This document shows, piece by piece, positions 5,072 through 7,368 of a DNA stretch of 7,368 nucleotides. Positions within the stretch are counted from its first letter, which is position 1; each line of letters begins with the position of its first letter. The DNA is taken from assembly GCA_947304475.1 (NCBI GenBank), contig CAMZBE010000068.1, forward strand, positions 1 to 7,368, in the 5' to 3' direction. The translations under genes and the position numbers were made by a program. The notes under the pieces were generated by a model. It searched no databases and was not told the DNA's origin. It saw nothing but the letters and a program-made list of their open reading frames with translations. The stretch is from an uncultured Clostridia bacterium. GTDB taxonomy: Bacteria > Bacillota > Clostridia > Oscillospirales > CAG-272.

Positions 5072-6751
5072 TTATTTCAACGAGAGACGCCCCTCAATAT
5101 CGGCGATCAGTTCTTTTGAGACCGTCTGCGCGGTTTCGCAGTCCTTTGCCGAAACCGACAGATAGATCTTGATCTTGGGTTCGGTGCCCGACGGACGGAC
5201 GACCACCGAGCAATTGCCGGCAAGGTAGTATTTCAGCACGTCCGCCTTCGGAAGCCCGTCGATCCCGACGGAATAGTCGAGCGCCCGTTCGACCTTGCGT
5301 CCCGCGACGTCGGGAAGTCCGGCGCGGAGCGTCGCCATGATGTTCTGCATCCGGGCAAATCCCGCGACGCCGGCGAACTCGTAGGAGTACAGGGTGTTGA
5401 GACAGGTTCCGTACTCGGCGTACAGCCGGTTCAGTTTTTCGAGCAGACTGATCCCGCGGGTGCGGTAGAAGGCGAACATCTCGCAGATCAGGTACGCGCC
5501 GTCGACGGCGTCCTTGTCGCGGACGTAGGCGCCCGAAAGGTAACCGTAGGACTCCTCGAAGCCGAAGAGATAACTGTCGGCGTGCCCCGCCTTTTCGAGC
5601 AGACCGATCTGCTCGCCGATGAACTTGAAGCCGGTCAGGACGTTGACCGTGCGGATCCCGTAGTGAGCGGCGATCCGCTCCGCCATATCGATCGTCACGA
5701 TGGTCTTGACCATCACGGGATCGGCGGGCATTTTGCCGTGGCAGGTTCTCTGACTCGCGATATAATCGAGCAGGAGCATACCGACCTCGTTGCCGGTCAG
5801 CAGTTTCATGCCCTCTCCGTCGCGGACGGCGATCCCCACGCGGTCAGCGTCGGGATCGGTCGCGAGCAGAAGATCGGCGTGCAGCCGGTCGGCGTACTCG
5901 AGCCCGAGTTGCAGCGCCTCGCGGATCTCGGGGTTCGGGTAGGGGCAGGTCGGGAAGTTGCCGTCGGGGTTCGCCTGCTCTTTGACGACCGTGACGTTGG
6001 TAAATCCGGTCTCGCGCAGCACCCGGGTAACGGGTTTCAAACCCGTGCCGTTCAGGGGGGAGTAGACGATCGCGACGTCGCGATCGACCTCGTCGCCGAA
6101 GAGGACGCTCTGCCCTTTCACGGCGGAAAGGAACGCGGTAACGCAGTCTTCCCCGATATACTTGATCTTGCCCGAAGCGATCAGCGCGTCGAAGTCGCCG
6201 CGCGACACGTCGGAAAAGACGTCGAGCCGCTCGATCTCGGAAAGAATGGTCTCCGCCGCCTCGGTCGTGATCTGGCAGCCGTCGGGACCGTAGACCTTGT
6301 AGCCGTTATACTTGGACGGGTTGTGCGACGCCGTGACCACCACGCCGGCGGAGCAGCCGAAGTAGCGGACGGCAAACGACAGCGCCGGAGTTGGCATCAG
6401 TTCGGGATACAGGAAAACTTCAAGCCCGTTCGCGGCGAACACGCCGGCGGCAACGCGGCTGAAAAGATCGGATTTGATCCGGCTGTCGTACGCGACGGCG
6501 ATTTTTCTGCACGCGGGAAAGGTCTTATTGACGTAGTTCGCCAACCCCTGCGACGCCTTCGCGACGGTGTAGACGTTCATGCGGTTGGTACCCGCCCCGA
6601 TCACACCGCGCAGTCCGCCGGTCCCGAATTCGAGATCGCGGTAAAACGCGTCCTCGATCTCGGCGTCGGTCATCTTCGCCAGTTCCGCCGAGAGTTCGAC
6701 GGCGTTTTTCTTCCATTCTTCGTACTTTGCCAGGTATTCGTTCCGATCCAT
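5072..6751 (-). CDS. pgcA: Alpha-phosphoglucomutase / phosphomannomutase (PgcA type)
   Basis: A complete 559-aa member of the alpha-D-phosphohexomutase family, near the usual 570-580 aa of the Firmicutes PgcA group. It interconverts glucose 6-phosphate and glucose 1-phosphate in the cytoplasm through a phosphoserine, feeding UDP-glucose, polysaccharide and glycolipid synthesis. Key sites are intact: an N-terminal GTGGLRG (43-49), the phosphoserine loop TASHNP with Ser142, the Mg2+ loop DPDADR (299-304), the sugar-specificity loop GFEESYG (397-403) and the phosphate-binding RPSGTEPK (519-526). Start ATG has GAGGG 7 nt upstream. No promoter is obvious in the 114-bp gap before it, so it may be co-transcribed with the aminotransferase gene. 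It ends at a strong terminator. In Gram-positive bacteria this enzyme can supply glucolipid anchors, but a link to the lipid operon downstream is only suggestive. Glucose versus mannose preference cannot be fixed by eye; length and the GFEESYG loop favour the PgcA group. Confidence 0.95.
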   Translation of the reverse strand: MDRNEYLAKYEEWKKNAVELSAELAKMTDAEIEDAFYRDLEFGTGGLRGVIGAGTNRMNVYTVAKASQGLANYVNKTFPACRKIAVAYDSRIKSDLFSRVAAGVFAANGLEVFLYPELMPTPALSFAVRYFGCSAGVVVTASHNPSKYNGYKVYGPDGCQITTEAAETILSEIERLDVFSDVSRGDFDALIASGKIKYIGEDCVTAFLSAVKGQSVLFGDEVDRDVAIVYSPLNGTGLKPVTRVLRETGFTNVTVVKEQANPDGNFPTCPYPNPEIREALQLGLEYADRLHADLLLATDPDADRVGIAVRDGEGMKLLTGNEVGMLLLDYIASQRTCHGKMPADPVMVKTIVTIDMAERIAAHYGIRTVNVLTGFKFIGEQIGLLEKAGHADSYLFGFEESYGYLSGAYVRDKDAVDGAYLICEMFAFYRTRGISLLEKLNRLYAEYGTCLNTLYSYEFAGVAGFARMQNIMATLRAGLPDVAGRKVERALDYSVGIDGLPKADVLKYYLAGNCSVVVRPSGTEPKIKIYLSVSAKDCETAQTVSKELIADIEGRLSLK

Positions 6752-6758
6752 TGATCTT

Positions 6759-6763
6759 CCCTC
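6759..6763 (-). promoter_or_regulatory. Ribosome binding site of the phosphoglucomutase gene
   Basis: GAGGG on the minus strand, 7 nt before the ATG at 6751-6749. It supports that start. Confidence 0.65.
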
Positions 6764-6782
6764 ACATTCGCTTGTCTGTCGT

Positions 6783-6829
6783 GACGCCGGGGTACCTCTC
6801 CCCCGCTCCGGCGTCCGGAAGCGAGGGGG
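6783..6829. repeat. Two overlapping, mutually exclusive inverted repeats in the aminotransferase-phosphoglucomutase gap
   Basis: Arm pair one is GACGCCGG (6783-6790) with CCGGCGTC (6808-6815), a perfect 8-bp repeat. Arm pair two is a longer interrupted stem: CCCC 6800-6803 with GGGG 6825-6828, CGC 6804-6806 with GCG 6821-6823, and TCCGG 6807-6811 with CCGGA 6815-6819, with a 3-nt loop and two single-base bulges. Both use 6808-6815, so only one can form at a time. No U-tract follows on the minus strand; on the plus strand TTTTG follows. It may stabilise or process mRNA between the two genes. The rest of the 114-bp gap holds no gene or clear promoter. Confidence 0.5.
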
Positions 6830-6865
6830 TTTTGACCGATCCGCGCAAAAAACGCGGGGACGGAA

Positions 6866-7368
6866 TTATCTTCTGTGGTGGTTCAGGAAGTGCTTCAGAT
6901 CCTTCATCGCCTTGGTCAACACGTCGGGATCGGGAAGCATGACGATCCGGAACCGCAGGTCTTCCGTCCAGTCGAAACCGCTGCCCGGAATGACCAGAAC
7001 GTTTGCCTCGTGCAGGAACTTCATCGCGAAATCCTGCCCGTCCTTGAAGGTGAACTTCTCTTTTTCCAGCCCCGGGAACAGGTAGAACGCCGCGCGGTTC
7101 TTTTCATAGAACACGCCGTCGATCTTGTCAAGCCCCTCGATGGTCGCCCGTCTCTGTTCGTAGAGGCGACCGCCCGGGACCAGCATCTCGCGGGTGCTCT
7201 CGCTGTCGACCAGAGCCGCGGGAATGACGAGTTGCGTCAGGGCGTTCCCGCAGAGACGCATCGAAGCCAGTTTCATCACACCGTCCTTGACTTCGTCGAG
7301 TTCGCCCTTCGGACCGGAGAAGACCATCCAACCGCAGCGGAAGCCGCAGATGATGTGGCTCTTCGAAA
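6866..7368 (-). CDS. alaA: AlaA-type alanine/PLP-dependent aminotransferase, C-terminal part (cut by window edge)
   Basis: The last 166 or so residues of a class I/II (fold type I) aminotransferase; the N-terminal part is beyond 7368. The frame is open to the edge and begins SKSHIICGFRCGWMVFSGPK, where the Lys of SK is the expected PLP-binding lysine and the Arg of GFR should contact the cofactor phosphate, so the internal ATG at 7327 is not the start. Further marks shared with E. coli AlaA (YfbQ), from memory, are LASMRLCGN, VPGGRLYEQR and RIVMLPDPD, whose Arg should bind the substrate carboxylate. AlaA makes alanine and 2-oxoglutarate from pyruvate and glutamate, reversibly, in the cytosol. 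It lies 114 bp upstream of the phosphoglucomutase gene in the same direction, with no clear terminator between. Other aminotransferases of this subfamily act on aspartate or aromatic acids, but the listed segments favour the alanine group. Confidence 0.88.
   Translation of the reverse strand, partial: SKSHIICGFRCGWMVFSGPKGELDEVKDGVMKLASMRLCGNALTQLVIPAALVDSESTREMLVPGGRLYEQRRATIEGLDKIDGVFYEKNRAAFYLFPGLEKEKFTFKDGQDFAMKFLHEANVLVIPGSGFDWTEDLRFRIVMLPDPDVLTKAMKDLKHFLNHHRR

Noticed and set aside
4849..5172. A 107-codon plus-strand frame covering the spacer at 4886-5071
   Set aside because: It runs through the promoter, the terminator and the end of the phosphoglucomutase gene; the product is Arg-rich and has no recognisable features.
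5582..6754. A 390-codon plus-strand frame opposite the phosphoglucomutase gene, and a 415-codon one at 1625-2872
   Set aside because: Both are shadows of clearly conserved minus-strand genes, with no domain, no ribosome site of note and biased composition.
6800..6834. Plus-strand intrinsic terminator (GC stem then TTTTG)
   Set aside because: The U-tract is only four bases and no plus-strand gene leads into it; kept only as an inverted repeat.
1..7368. tRNA, rRNA, CRISPR array, insertion sequence, attachment site or phage gene
   Set aside because: No cloverleaf, regularly spaced repeats, transposase motifs or terminal inverted repeats were seen.

Overview
All recognisable genes lie on the minus strand, so the window reads right to left. 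The DNA is GC-rich in the genes and AT-rich around one promoter. Ribosome sites are strong AGGAGG-type sequences, a U-tract terminator is clear, and the protein families suggest a moderately GC-rich Firmicutes/Clostridia-like bacterium, perhaps a gut lineage. That placement is an inference from style, not from a marker gene.

Right-hand part (about 7368-5014): the C-terminal part of an AlaA-type alanine/PLP aminotransferase, cut by the window edge just upstream of its PLP lysine. A 114-bp gap rich in inverted repeats follows, then a complete alpha-phosphoglucomutase (PgcA type) that ends in a textbook intrinsic terminator with a UUCG loop (5014-5039). These are housekeeping genes for pyruvate/alanine and glucose-phosphate metabolism.

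Left-hand part (about 4885-1): a separate four-gene operon. Its promoter has perfect -35 and -10 hexamers, an 18-bp spacer and an extended -10. The leader of about 77 nt carries a terminator-like hairpin. Next come a 658-aa AMP-forming ligase fused to a C-terminal acyl carrier protein domain; a 636-aa GPH/MelB/MFSD2-type transporter with a DUF4234-like membrane tail, starting at TTG inside the ligase gene; a 211-aa PlsC-type acyltransferase; and a second PlsC-type acyltransferase cut by the window edge. The genes overlap by 23 nt or are separated by 1 and 7 nt, so they are almost certainly co-translated.

The best reading is a self-contained acyl salvage or remodelling module. The ligase activates a fatty acid and loads it on its own tethered carrier, one or both PlsC proteins transfer it to a glycerolipid acceptor such as a lysophospholipid, and the transporter brings in the acceptor or flips the lipid. 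This parallels the E. coli Aas-LplT lysophospholipid repair pair, but the transporter belongs to the family of animal MFSD2A instead of the LplT family. This is a hypothesis from gene content; substrates cannot be read from the sequence. The ligase has a strongly altered P-loop, the first PlsC an altered motif III and the transporter an unusual extra domain, which makes this operon the part of the window most worth study.
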